Program-made: the position numbers and the translations under genes
The notes under the pieces: generated by a model
What the model saw: only the letters and a program-made list of their open reading frames with translations
What the model was told of the DNA's origin: nothing
The model's database searches: none
From: UBA11891 sp003533785
Lineage (GTDB): Bacteria; Bacteroidota; Bacteroidia; Flavobacteriales; Flavobacteriaceae
Assembly (NCBI GenBank): GCA_949511625.1
Contig: CATFEX010000046.1
Location: 1 to 64,000 of the forward strand
Length of the DNA: 64,000 nt
Direction of reading: 5' to 3'
Part shown: positions 9,016 through 16,817 of the stretch, piece after piece
Layout of the letters: the number at the start of each line of letters is the position of its first letter
How positions within the stretch are numbered: the stretch's first letter is position 1

Positions 9016-9482
9016 TCGAGGATAAGCTCCATTTTTATATTTCCTCGTTGATACGGAGCGTTGGATTCAAGGGGAATCTCTACATATCCATACTTACGGT
9101 AGAGGTGAATTGAATTTTTCAATTTTGTATTGGAATACAACAATAGTTTTTGCCAATGGTGTTGCTCGGCAAAGCGTATGGAAAATGCCATCATCTGATT
9201 GCCAATCCCGGCACCGCGCAAATTTTTTGGAACAGCCATCTTACTCAGTTCATAAACGCCGTTCTCTATTTTCAAAAAAGCAAAGGTACCTACTACAACT
9301 GCCTCTTGTAGGACGAAAAAAATATGCCCTCCTTTGGCTAGAATCTGATTTTCACAATCTTCCAGTATTTTTTTATCATATGGTTCAACCTCAAAATACT
9401 CTTCCAGCCAGTCCAAATTCAGGGTAACAAAATCATTTTTGTATTTGGGTTGATAGGGGAGTATCTGTAGTTCAATTTCCAT
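9012..9482 (-). CDS. GNAT-family N-acetyltransferase
   Basis: 156-residue GNAT protein. The acetyl-CoA site is the run LRGAGIGNQMM (about 88-98), followed by a typical motif-B end (NSIHLYRKYGYVEIPL). The substrate is unknown. It overlaps the fumC stop by 11 bases and is probably co-transcribed with it from the fumC promoter. It shares stop bases with ettA on the other strand. Confidence 0.85.
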   Translation of the reverse strand: MEIELQILPYQPKYKNDFVTLNLDWLEEYFEVEPYDKKILEDCENQILAKGGHIFFVLQEAVVVGTFAFLKIENGVYELSKMAVPKNLRGAGIGNQMMAFSIRFAEQHHWQKLLLYSNTKLKNSIHLYRKYGYVEIPLESNAPYQRGNIKMELILD

Positions 9483-10869
9483 GTCCTGTCATCTTATCTG
9501 GCTGTACCCATTCATCGAATTCTTCTGCACTAAGATAGCCTATAGCAACAGCAGCCTCTTTAAGAGTTGTCCCTTCTTCATGCGCTTTGTTTGCTATTTC
9601 AGCTGCTTTGTAGTAACCAATTTTCGTATTCAATGCGGTGACCAACATCAGGGAATTGTTGAGTAATTCTTGGATTCGTTGGTAATTGGGTTCGATTCCC
9701 TTTACACAATGATTGGTAAAACTATGGCACACATCTCCTAGTAAGCTTGCCGATTGAATAATATTAGCAGCCATTACTGGTTTAAATACGTTTAATTCAT
9801 AATGCCCTTGGGCTCCACCAAAGGCAATAGCTACATCGTTTCCAATGATTTGTGCACATACCATAGTGACAGCCTCACATTGGGTTGGATTCACCTTTCC
9901 CGGCATTATAGAACTTCCAGGTTCGTTGGCAGGAATTTGTATTTCTCCAATTCCGGAGCGAGGCCCTGAAGCCAACAAGCGAATATCATTGGCTATTTTA
10001 TTTAAGGATACGGCTATTTGTTTTAATGCACCATGACTTTCCACAAGGGCATCATGTGCCGCAAGAGCTTCAAATTTATTTTGAGCCGAAACAAATGGAT
10101 GACCAGTAAAAGCAGCAATATATTGAGTCACTTTCTCGGCATATCCTTTAGGTGTATTAATTCCTGTTCCCACAGCCGTTCCTCCCAAGGCTAGTTCGGA
10201 TAAATGGGGGAGTGTATTTTCTAGCGCTTTTATTCCGTGGTCAAGTTGGGAAACATACCCTGAGAACTCTTGTCCTAGGGTCAGTGGAGTTGCATCCATC
10301 AAGTGGGTTCTCCCTATTTTCACCACCTTGGAAAAAGCAGAACTCTTCTCTAGCAATGCATCCCGTAAATTCCTAATTCCAGGCAAGGTTACCTCTACTA
10401 TTTTGGAATAAGCAGCGATATGCATCCCCGTAGGGAAAGTGTCGTTTGAGGATTGGGATTTATTTACATCATCGTTCGGTAAAAGAACTTTCTCTCCTTG
10501 TCCTAGGGGATTTCCTGCCAAAACATGCGCTCGATTGGCAATCACTTCATTAACATTCATATTGCTTTGGGTTCCCGAGCCCGTCTGCCAGATGACCAAT
10601 GGAAATTGATCGTCGTGCTTGCCTGCTAGAATTTCGTCACAAACTTGACTGATCCAATCCCGCTTTTGCTCACTCAACACACCCAAATCACAATTGGTAT
10701 GGGCAGCAGCTTTTTTCAAATTGGCAAAACCGTATATAACTTCAAGGGGCATAGATGCAGGAGTGCCTATTTTGAAATTTGAGCGAGAGCGTTCGGTTTG
10801 TGCCCCCCAATAAACCTCGGAAGGAACCTTTACTTCTCCCAAAGTGTCTTTTTCGATACGATACTTCAT
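9472..10869 (-). CDS. fumC: class II fumarate hydratase
   Basis: 465-residue, iron-free fumarase that interconverts fumarate and malate in the TCA cycle. The superfamily signature GSSIMPGKVNPTQCEA is present, as are SGSGTQSNMNVNEV-like residues in the N-terminal third (TGSGTQSNMNVNEV), KSQSSNDTFPT and GRTHLMDATP. Length is normal for FumC. A good Bacteroidota promoter lies upstream (10899-10926). A GNAT gene overlaps its end. Confidence 0.97.
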   Translation of the reverse strand: MKYRIEKDTLGEVKVPSEVYWGAQTERSRSNFKIGTPASMPLEVIYGFANLKKAAAHTNCDLGVLSEQKRDWISQVCDEILAGKHDDQFPLVIWQTGSGTQSNMNVNEVIANRAHVLAGNPLGQGEKVLLPNDDVNKSQSSNDTFPTGMHIAAYSKIVEVTLPGIRNLRDALLEKSSAFSKVVKIGRTHLMDATPLTLGQEFSGYVSQLDHGIKALENTLPHLSELALGGTAVGTGINTPKGYAEKVTQYIAAFTGHPFVSAQNKFEALAAHDALVESHGALKQIAVSLNKIANDIRLLASGPRSGIGEIQIPANEPGSSIMPGKVNPTQCEAVTMVCAQIIGNDVAIAFGGAQGHYELNVFKPVMAANIIQSASLLGDVCHSFTNHCVKGIEPNYQRIQELLNNSLMLVTALNTKIGYYKAAEIANKAHEEGTTLKEAAVAIGYLSAEEFDEWVQPDKMTGHGN

Positions 10870-10898
10870 GGCAGTCTTAGATTATACAGTTGCTTCTA

Positions 10899-10926
10899 CA
10901 AAAATATAATTCATTAGAAGAAACAA
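10899..10926 (-). promoter_or_regulatory. promoter for fumC
   Basis: On the minus strand this reads TTG, 17 bases, TATTTTTG, matching the Bacteroidota -33 TTG and -7 TAnnTTTG consensus. It ends about 29 bases before the fumC ATG. Confidence 0.65.
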
Positions 10927-10963
10927 TTCAATTTTAGTTGTATTTTTATATCAAACTTTGGAT

Positions 10964-11131
10964 ATGTTTGAATTTGACCAATACTTAGGCTTTCTCGCTT
11001 TCTTAAGCATCCTCACCATCGGCTTTTGGTTGATGATTTTTCTTCTCACTTTTGTAATTCCATATTGGCTCTTTGGTGCTGCTAAGGAACGCTTTGATGA
11101 ATGGCGAACCGAAAAAAGACAAACCGAATAA
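10964..11131 (+). CDS. 55-residue single-span membrane protein, unknown function
   Basis: ATG at 10964 opens a 55-codon frame ending in TAA at 11129-11131. The protein begins MFEFDQYLGF, has a long hydrophobic helix at about residues 10-42 (containing SILTIGFWLMIFLLTFVIPY) and ends with a charged amphipathic tail (AAKERFDEWRTEKRQTE). It is the only open frame on this strand between fumC and the convergent receptor gene. Immediately downstream is a strong hairpin terminator. Composition, start and terminator together make it a credible gene. I do not recognise the family; short proteins of this shape occur widely in Flavobacteriaceae. Confidence 0.65.
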   Translation: MFEFDQYLGFLAFLSILTIGFWLMIFLLTFVIPYWLFGAAKERFDEWRTEKRQTE

Positions 11132-11160
11132 AAAAAGCGTCTGTTTACAGACGCTTTTTT
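11130..11160. terminator. bidirectional rho-independent terminator
   Basis: Perfect 7-bp stem GCGTCTG (11137-11143) / CAGACGC (11148-11154), loop TTTA, flanked by an A-run on the left and T-run on the right. It can therefore end both the 55-residue gene (+) and the receptor gene (-). Confidence 0.9.
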
Positions 11161-11162
11161 AG

Positions 11163-13643
11163 TTAATAGCCATATCCACCATCGTCATCACCGCCATATC
11201 CGCCTCGTCGGCGTCTCTGGTTTTTCTTTTGATTCAATCGATAGGTAAAGGTGGCAATATACGTGGGTTGCCGCCATTGGAATTCGGTATAACTGTTAAA
11301 CGTGTCGGTGAAGGTGTCTGTGCGATATTTCTGAGAATTGAATACATCACTGATCCGAAAGGATAAAGTTCCTTTGTCTTTAAATATGTCTTTGTTAATG
11401 GCGGTAGATAATCCACCTAGCGGTTTACTTTTGGATTGTGCGGTTACCCGTGGTCCACGGAAAAAAAGCTGATTTTGCCAGCTAAGGCCTTTACCAAAAT
11501 TAATACTTGAAACAAACCGCGAAGACCAGCTTACATTTTTGGCGTCAAAGACAAACCCATTGTAGGTTCCAATGACTTCATTGCTGTAAACATTGAAATT
11601 GGCATTTAAACGAATTTTACGATTCGGAGTAAATGTTAGGTTAGCCTCTCCTCCGTAGCGTTTGTTTTTGGAAAGATTTATTGGGCCTCTACGTAATACG
11701 GGTACGATTACAAGATCAGAATTAGAATCGTTAGGATCACCACTTATGATAACTGTTTCTCCCGTATCTTCATTAACAAATTGGAAGTTACTCGTTGTGC
11801 GTTGATAATAAATCGATCCATTTAAAGTGAATTTTTTGAAGCGTTTCAAGTAACCCAAATCAAAGCTCCCGGTGCTAGCAGGATTCAAATCAGGGTTTCC
11901 TTGGAAGAAGTTGGTGATACTGTTTCGTGAGGGAAAGGGGTTTAGGAAAAATCCTCGAGGGCGACGAATCCGTTTGGCATAGCCAAGGGTAATGTTTTCC
12001 TTTTCATCGATTTCAAAGGAGAGGTTGACTGTAGGAAACCAATTCGTGTATCGTTTGTTGGTGTAGTCACTGGTTGTTCTTTGGTCAATGACGATATTGG
12101 AGTCCTCCATTCGCAACCCGAGTAAAAGAGAAAACTGATCAATTTTTTTCCCAAACTGAGCATAGGCTGCATTCACATATTCTTTATACACCAATACGTT
12201 AGTTAGATCCATATCGGTTGTACGAACGCTGTTTTCTATAAAAGCGACTTCATAATCGGTTTCAATCGTATTAAAAGTACCACGATATCCCAATTCTATT
12301 TGGGTATTCTCATCTAAGGGATAGACATAATCTACTTGAGCCAAGATTCTCTTTTGTGACTCTAGTGTGGTCACTTCTTCGTTGTTGTTGATTCTTGTGA
12401 AAGGAAAGGTTTGAAGGCTTGTGATTTGTGCCAACTCATCTTCAGCACTTTCTTCATACTGGTAGGTGGCACTGATTTCATGCCCTTTGTCATTAAACTT
12501 TTTTTCATAAAGTCCAGAGATCTGAAAAGACTCATCAAGTTCGGGTTCATATTGCTTGCGCTCGTTAGTGGAAATACGATTTCCACCAATGGCATTCAGT
12601 TCATCAATGGTAACAACACCATCATTAATACCCTCATTGTCTCGATAAAATCCATTTAAGGTAAAACTGCTGGTATCGTCAATAAAGTATTCCGCTCCTA
12701 AGGAAAAAAATAACTGATCCCGTTCTCGATTTGTTTTGGCGGTTTCAAAGAGATAGGAATTGGCTTCTTCACCATTGTAATACTCGTTTTCAGACAATCC
12801 ATTGCTAATACTGGTCCTGCGGCCAATAGTATTGGTTGAAAACAGGTTTAATTTTTTTGTTTTCCAATTGACGGTTGCCGTTCCGCGGAAAGTTTCAGGG
12901 ACACCACCATTGATATTAAAATTACCATTGAAGCCAGAACGTTCTTGTTTTTTTAAAATTATATTGAGAATTCCACCGGTGCCTTCGGCATCGTAACGAG
13001 CTGAAGGCGAAGTGATCACTTCTACTTTCTCTATGGATTCAGAGGGCAGTTGGCGAAGCCCGTCGGGACCAGAAATACCGATAAGGCCTGAGGGTTTCCC
13101 ATTGATGAGAATTCGAACATTATTATTACCTCGGAGGGCAACATTTCCCTCAACATCTACAGTGATGGATGGGATATTCCCCAAGACGTCGGCCACACTG
13201 CCTCCACGGACTGTAATATCTTTACCCACGTTATAGATGCGCTTATCTAATCGAATTTCAACTTGTGTTTGTTCACCTACCAGTTCTACTTCCTCCAGTT
13301 CGTTGGCATCAATTTTCAAAGCAATGGTTCCCAAATTCAAACTCGACTTGATGGATACATCGTTCTGGCTGTAAGTTGCAAAACTGATGAATTCAACATT
13401 GATATCGTATTGGCCTGGAAAAGATTCGATTCGAAAATTTCCTTCAGCATCTGTGATTCCACCCTGAATTAAATCGGGCCTGTTTTTGTTTTTCAAGGTA
13501 ATTGTTGCGTATTCTAGCGGCTGATTGGTTTCTTTATCAATTACTTTACCTGTAATCACCAATTTTGGTGGACCCCCAGGCCTTTGCCCATAGGCAAATA
13601 GCATTCCAAGAAGGAATAGGATCCCAAAGTGTCTTTTTTTCAT
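11163..13643 (-). CDS. outer-membrane beta-barrel receptor with carboxypeptidase-regulatory and plug domains
   Basis: 826-residue TonB-dependent-receptor-like protein. Signal peptide about 1-19 (ending FAYGQ); carboxypeptidase-regulatory beta-sandwich about 28-110 (ITGKVIDKETNQPLEYATI); plug about 130-235 (RGGSVADVLGNIPSITVDVEGN, LINGKPSG, SARYDAEGTGGILNI); then a long barrel with many aromatic alternating strands to about 805. The end is unusual: after the last strand (ATFTYRLN) comes a short low-complexity tail of Lys/Gln/Arg and then Gly/Asp/Tyr. No TonB box is obvious and the cargo is unknown. It follows the sigma/anti-sigma/Spy-like genes on the same strand 40 bases away, suggesting it belongs to that regulon. 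Confidence 0.88.
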   Translation of the reverse strand: MKKRHFGILFLLGMLFAYGQRPGGPPKLVITGKVIDKETNQPLEYATITLKNKNRPDLIQGGITDAEGNFRIESFPGQYDINVEFISFATYSQNDVSIKSSLNLGTIALKIDANELEEVELVGEQTQVEIRLDKRIYNVGKDITVRGGSVADVLGNIPSITVDVEGNVALRGNNNVRILINGKPSGLIGISGPDGLRQLPSESIEKVEVITSPSARYDAEGTGGILNIILKKQERSGFNGNFNINGGVPETFRGTATVNWKTKKLNLFSTNTIGRRTSISNGLSENEYYNGEEANSYLFETAKTNRERDQLFFSLGAEYFIDDTSSFTLNGFYRDNEGINDGVVTIDELNAIGGNRISTNERKQYEPELDESFQISGLYEKKFNDKGHEISATYQYEESAEDELAQITSLQTFPFTRINNNEEVTTLESQKRILAQVDYVYPLDENTQIELGYRGTFNTIETDYEVAFIENSVRTTDMDLTNVLVYKEYVNAAYAQFGKKIDQFSLLLGLRMEDSNIVIDQRTTSDYTNKRYTNWFPTVNLSFEIDEKENITLGYAKRIRRPRGFFLNPFPSRNSITNFFQGNPDLNPASTGSFDLGYLKRFKKFTLNGSIYYQRTTSNFQFVNEDTGETVIISGDPNDSNSDLVIVPVLRRGPINLSKNKRYGGEANLTFTPNRKIRLNANFNVYSNEVIGTYNGFVFDAKNVSWSSRFVSSINFGKGLSWQNQLFFRGPRVTAQSKSKPLGGLSTAINKDIFKDKGTLSFRISDVFNSQKYRTDTFTDTFNSYTEFQWRQPTYIATFTYRLNQKKNQRRRRGGYGGDDDGGYGY

Positions 13644-13683
13644 AGCTTTTTTTTGACGGATGGGAATGAAATATAATTAGTAT

Positions 13684-14193
13684 TTATTCTTGATGTTCTT
13701 TTTCCTTTTTTCGTATTTTTTCAATGAGTCGTTGTCGAAAACGATGTTCTAAATGCATTAGTTTAAAAGTTTTCTTGGGGCCAATGATTCTTGTGAAGGC
13801 TTCTATTTGTTCCTTCTTTTGTTGCAATAATAGGGTTTCTTTCTGCTGTTGTTGTTTTAGCAGTTGAAGGGCTTGTTCTTCAGTTATCTCTGATAGGCTA
13901 TCGCGGAGTGTTTTATGTCGATGGGAATAGGATCGGTGTAGGCTATCTTTGCGCTTATCGTATTGACGATACAATGGCCAAAACTTTTCAGCTTCTTCAA
14001 CTGTCAAATCCAGTTCCTCAGTAAAATAGGAAACACGGTAGGCCTTTATTTTTTGTTGGTATTCTTTTTTGTAATGACCTCGATTTTGGGCTTGGGATAT
14101 TCCTATGCTGAAAAGTAATGTTAAACAAAGTATCAAACGTTTCGGTTTGAGGGGGGTTGGAGTATGTGTTCTAATAATTGTCATTAGTTTCAT
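13684..14193 (-). CDS. periplasmic Spy/CpxP-like helical protein
   Basis: 169-residue protein with an N-terminal hydrophobic signal (LILCLTLLFSIGISQAQ) and a highly charged helical body, including TVEEAEKFWPLYRQYDKRK, a Gln-rich stretch about 108-125 and EHRFRQRLIEKIRKKEKEH at the end. This pattern resembles LTXXQ-type periplasmic proteins (Spy/CpxP and zinc-resistance relatives) and the flavobacterial proteins labelled sensor of ECF-type sigma factor. It overlaps the anti-sigma-like gene by 23 bases; a later ATG at 14184 is also possible. It likely senses or buffers envelope stress for the neighbouring sigma system, by inference from context. Confidence 0.75.
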   Translation of the reverse strand: MKLMTIIRTHTPTPLKPKRLILCLTLLFSIGISQAQNRGHYKKEYQQKIKAYRVSYFTEELDLTVEEAEKFWPLYRQYDKRKDSLHRSYSHRHKTLRDSLSEITEEQALQLLKQQQQKETLLLQQKKEQIEAFTRIIGPKKTFKLMHLEHRFRQRLIEKIRKKEKEHQE

Positions 14194-14563
14194 TTAAGAA
14201 TAGAGTGACATCTTCGTTAGTGAGTTCTTCTTCGTGCCATTTAAGCGTTATTTCATTCCCCATCGCTAGGATAGCTTCATCCAAATAGCGTTCAGATTCA
14301 TAATCTACACTCAAAAAGGTGGCAATCTCATCGGTAGCCAAACGGTCAATACCAACAGTAGGAAAAATAAGTGAATACAACCAAGCGGCTCCAATTAATA
14401 AGGCAATACTCGCTGCTAAAGACCAGCTTGCAACAGGATATGGAGTGGATCGATTAGGAGAGCGAATAGGTTCAATACCCAATTCGGAAAACACACGATC
14501 CTCCAAATCCGTAAAATAGCTATCCTTTGAAGGATTATTTAACAATCGCCTTTTCAATGTCAT
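14171..14563 (-). CDS. anti-sigma-factor-like membrane protein
   Basis: About 130 residues from ATG 14563 (an upstream ATG at 14578 would add five). A charged N-terminal cytoplasmic part of about 45 residues (KDSYFTDLEDRVFSELGIEPI) precedes one membrane helix (about 46-65, SLAASIALLIGAAWLYSLIF) and a periplasmic part rich in acidic residues. That is the layout of single-span anti-sigma factors, though there is no zinc-binding HxxxCxxC motif. It lies between the sigma-factor gene and the Spy-like gene. No specific family is recognised. Confidence 0.65.
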   Translation of the reverse strand: MTLKRRLLNNPSKDSYFTDLEDRVFSELGIEPIRSPNRSTPYPVASWSLAASIALLIGAAWLYSLIFPTVGIDRLATDEIATFLSVDYESERYLDEAILAMGNEITLKWHEEELTNEDVTLFLNETNDNY

Positions 14564-14593
14564 AGTTATTAGACGCAATAATACGTCAAAGGT

Positions 14594-15133
14594 TTAATCC
14601 TGTTTTAAAATTGTTTTAATTTTTTTTTGTGCCAGGTGATGCAGTGACTTTACATTCCCTAAAGAAGTTTCCAAAATCACTGCAATTTCTTTCAACTTCA
14701 AATGCTGGTCATGGTGCATTGAAAAAACCATAGCTTGGCGGTGGGGTAGCTGCGCCAAAGCCTTAGACAGTTTCTTTTCGATTTTAGGAATATCTAAATC
14801 GTCTGTTGTCTGATGTTTATTCAATGCCGAGAGCCGCAATTCATCAATAGATATTTGTCGATGCTTGGCTTCTTTTTTCAAAAAACTCAAAGCTTCATTG
14901 GAAGCAATCCGATACAACCAAGTATAGAGGGAACTTTTGCCCTCAAAACGGTCTACATGATGATAAACCTTAATGAATGTATTCTGCAGAACATCATCTG
15001 TATATTGATGATTGTGGGTGATACTATGAATGTGATGGTAGAGCCGTTGCTTGTATAGATCAAAAAGGTATGTAAACCCTCGTGTTTTGGTATTGGGGTT
15101 GCTGAGTAAACGTAAGAGTTCAGATTCCGTCAA
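14594..15133 (-). CDS. ECF-type RNA polymerase sigma factor
   Basis: 179 residues with sigma region 2 (FTYLFDLYKQRLYHHI, TDDVLQNTFIKVYHHVDRFEG, SSLYTWLYRIASNEAL) and region 4 (LPHRQAMVFSMHHDQHLKLKEIAVILETSLGNVKSLHHLA, seen as a helix-turn-helix pattern). Both regions are complete, unlike the sigma gene at 55678. The start codon is TTG. It heads a four-gene minus-strand run with an anti-sigma-like protein, a Spy-like protein and an outer-membrane barrel protein, so it probably controls an envelope response. Confidence 0.9.
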   Translation of the reverse strand: MTESELLRLLSNPNTKTRGFTYLFDLYKQRLYHHIHSITHNHQYTDDVLQNTFIKVYHHVDRFEGKSSLYTWLYRIASNEALSFLKKEAKHRQISIDELRLSALNKHQTTDDLDIPKIEKKLSKALAQLPHRQAMVFSMHHDQHLKLKEIAVILETSLGNVKSLHHLAQKKIKTILKQD

Positions 15134-15180
15134 TCGCTTGCCGTTGATTTTAGTGTTAGACTAAAGAAGTAACCAAAGGT

Positions 15181-15531
15181 TTAATGGGAAGATAGAAAAG
15201 CTTTCAAAGCCTCCAACGGCTGTGCCAAAATCCCTTCTTGACCTTTTAATACAATGGGTCTTTTAATGAGTTTGGGGTGTTTGGTAAGGATTTCAAGTAA
15301 TTTTGTATCATCGATTTCTTGGCCTTTATAATCACTTTTCCATAAAGCCTCCTGTGTTCGAATCATATCTTGAGGCGGTTTGTCGATTTGTGAAAATAGA
15401 TTTTTCCACTCTGCTGCACTTAATGGATTTTTCAAGTATTCAATAATTTGTATTTCTATTCCATTTTTTTCCAAGTACTGCAAAGCTTCTCGGGATTTGC
15501 GGCACCGATTGTTGTGGTAAATCTTTATCAT
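15181..15531 (-). CDS. ArsC/Spx-family thioredoxin-fold protein (arsenate reductase type)
   Basis: 116 residues of the glutaredoxin-dependent ArsC family. The active cysteine is C10 in NNRCRKSREAL, and the C-terminal KRPIVL run (Arg in a cis-Pro loop) fits the family. The usual biochemical name is arsenate reductase, but many chromosomal single-copy members (YffB-like) have no proven role in arsenic resistance. No other ars gene is nearby. Confidence 0.85.
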   Translation of the reverse strand: MIKIYHNNRCRKSREALQYLEKNGIEIQIIEYLKNPLSAAEWKNLFSQIDKPPQDMIRTQEALWKSDYKGQEIDDTKLLEILTKHPKLIKRPIVLKGQEGILAQPLEALKAFLSSH

Positions 15532-15542
15532 GGCGTAAAAAT

Positions 15543-15570
15543 AAAAAAAACCTGCGTGAAGCAGGTTTTT
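15543..15570 (-). terminator. terminator of the thrS-infC-rpmI-rplT operon
   Basis: On the minus strand: AAAACCTGC, loop TTCAC, GCAGGTTTT then further T residues. It sits 21 bases after the rplT stop. Confidence 0.88.
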
Positions 15571-15590
15571 AGCGAGTAGTAGGCTGTGAC

Positions 15591-15935
15591 TTATTTTAGT
15601 TTATCCACAATGGCTTTGAAAGCTTCGGGATGATTCATGGCCAAATCGGCCAGTACTTTTCGGTTGAGCTCAATATTATTGGCTTTCACTTTTCCCATGA
15701 ATTGGCTATACGACATTCCGTGAAGACGGGCCCCCGCATTGATACGTGCAATCCAAAGTGAGCGAAAATTTCTTTTTTTGACCCTACGATCTCGATAGGC
15801 ATAGCTCATCGCTTTATCTACCGCGTTTTTAGCAACGGTCCACACATTTTTGCGTCTTCCGAAATATCCTTTGGCTTGTTTAAGAACTTTTTTACGTCGG
15901 GCTCTAGAGGCGACGGAGTTTACTGATCTTGGCAT
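15591..15935 (-). CDS. rplT: 50S ribosomal protein L20
   Basis: 114-residue, very basic L20, which binds 23S rRNA early in large-subunit assembly. Typical start PRSVNSVASRARRKKVLKQAKGY and the conserved RDRRVKKRNFRSLWI-like stretch are present (YRDRRVKKRNFRSLW). In many bacteria L20 represses its own operon by binding a leader or intergenic RNA. Here a 10-bp hairpin (15950-15991) lies 14 bases upstream of the start. It is the last gene of thrS-infC-rpmI-rplT. Confidence 0.98.
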   Translation of the reverse strand: MPRSVNSVASRARRKKVLKQAKGYFGRRKNVWTVAKNAVDKAMSYAYRDRRVKKRNFRSLWIARINAGARLHGMSYSQFMGKVKANNIELNRKVLADLAMNHPEAFKAIVDKLK

Positions 15936-15949
15936 AATTTAAATTTTTT

Positions 15950-15991
15950 TGATGGTGGCGGTATTGCTACACTTATAGGAGCCACCCATCA
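15950..15991 (-). promoter_or_regulatory. hairpin before rplT, candidate L20 control element
   Basis: In the rpmI-rplT gap the minus strand reads TGATGGGTGGC, 21-base loop, GCCACCATCA: ten pairs with one bulged G. An A-run follows rather than a T-run, so it is not a terminator of this strand. It ends 14 bases before the rplT ATG. A role in control or in RNA processing is inference. Confidence 0.45.
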
Positions 15992-16020
15992 GGGTTTAAC
16001 AAATTTATAACCATTGCGTT

Positions 16021-16218
16021 CTACTTCAAACGCAATTGTTCTTTGATGCTGTTCACATCACTATCGTGAACCAATCCAGAGTGCGTTAATTTCAACTTAC
16101 GCTTCTTCGATTTCTTGGTCAGAATGTGACTCTTGAACGCATGCTTTCTTTTGATTTTACCAGAGCCGGTCAGCTTAAACCGCTTTTTTGCACTGGATTT
16201 GGTTTTCATTTTAGGCAT
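16021..16218 (-). CDS. rpmI: 50S ribosomal protein L35
   Basis: 65 residues, strongly basic, with the typical beginning PKMKTKSSAKKRFKLTGSGK and KRKHAFKSHILTKKSKKRK. It lies between infC and rplT, the universal gene order. Confidence 0.98.
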   Translation of the reverse strand: MPKMKTKSSAKKRFKLTGSGKIKRKHAFKSHILTKKSKKRKLKLTHSGLVHDSDVNSIKEQLRLK

Positions 16219-16249
16219 GATGCTCTTTTATATTACTACTCGTTGTACT

Positions 16250-16801
16250 TTATTTTTTGGGCGTAATGAACATAATCATTCGCTTTCCTTCTAGCTTGGG
16301 TAGTTGTTCTACCTTTCCATATTCTTCAAGATCCTGTGCCAATCGTAGCAACAGTATCTGTCCTTGTTCTTTAAAGACGATCGAACGTCCTTTGAAAAAA
16401 ACAAAAGCTTTCAATTTAGCTCCTTCTGTAAGGAACTTAATGGCGTGTTTCTTTTTAAACTCATAATCGTGCTCATCGGTTTGGGGACCAAAACGAATTT
16501 CTTTAATTATGACTTTCGTTGCCTTGGATTTTAGGGCTTTTTCTCTTTTTTTCTGTTCATACAAAAACTTCTTATACTCTAAAATTTTACACACTGGGGG
16601 GCTAGCTTTCGGAGAAATTTCTACTAAATCCAATTCCATTTCTCGCGCAAGGGATAAAGCTTTATTGAGATTATACACCCCAACCTCAACATTGTCCCCT
16701 ACCAAACGAATTTCGTGTGCAGTGATTTTTTCATTGATACGGTGTGGATCTTGTTTGATCACACGTCCGGGTCGGTTGGTTCGTCTTCTTCGTATTGCTA
16801 T
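16250..16801 (-). CDS. infC: translation initiation factor IF-3 with a non-AUG (ATA) start
   Basis: 183 residues if started at ATA 16801. IF-3 binds the 30S subunit and rejects wrong start codons. Seen: the N-domain (HRINEKITAHEIRLVGDNVE), the basic linker (KKFLYEQKKREKALKSKA) and the C-domain (KEIRFGPQTDEHDYEFK, LKAFVFFKGRSIVF). The first ordinary alternative codon is GTG 16762, but the frame is open upstream and encodes AIRRRRTNRPGR, the basic leader conserved in Bacteroidota IF-3. No ATG, GTG or TTG precedes it; two ATA codons do (16801 and 16795), just after AAGGAG. IF-3 genes of other bacteria also use rare AUU/AUC/AUA starts to autoregulate. Confidence 0.93.
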   Translation of the reverse strand: MAIRRRRTNRPGRVIKQDPHRINEKITAHEIRLVGDNVEVGVYNLNKALSLAREMELDLVEISPKASPPVCKILEYKKFLYEQKKREKALKSKATKVIIKEIRFGPQTDEHDYEFKKKHAIKFLTEGAKLKAFVFFKGRSIVFKEQGQILLLRLAQDLEEYGKVEQLPKLEGKRMIMFITPKK

Positions 16802-16802
16802 G

Positions 16803-16808
16803 ACTCCT
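16803..16808 (-). promoter_or_regulatory. purine-rich ribosome-binding site of infC
   Basis: AAGGAG on the minus strand lies 2 bases before the ATA at 16801 and 8 bases before the ATA at 16795. Strong Shine-Dalgarno sites are uncommon in this phylum, so its presence here supports a non-AUG start close by. By spacing alone the second ATA is favoured. Confidence 0.6.
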
Positions 16809-16817
16809 TATTTTAAA

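Noticed and set aside
15181..15531. Arsenic-resistance locus
   Set aside because: Only a single ArsC-family gene is present, with no arsR, arsB or acr3 nearby.
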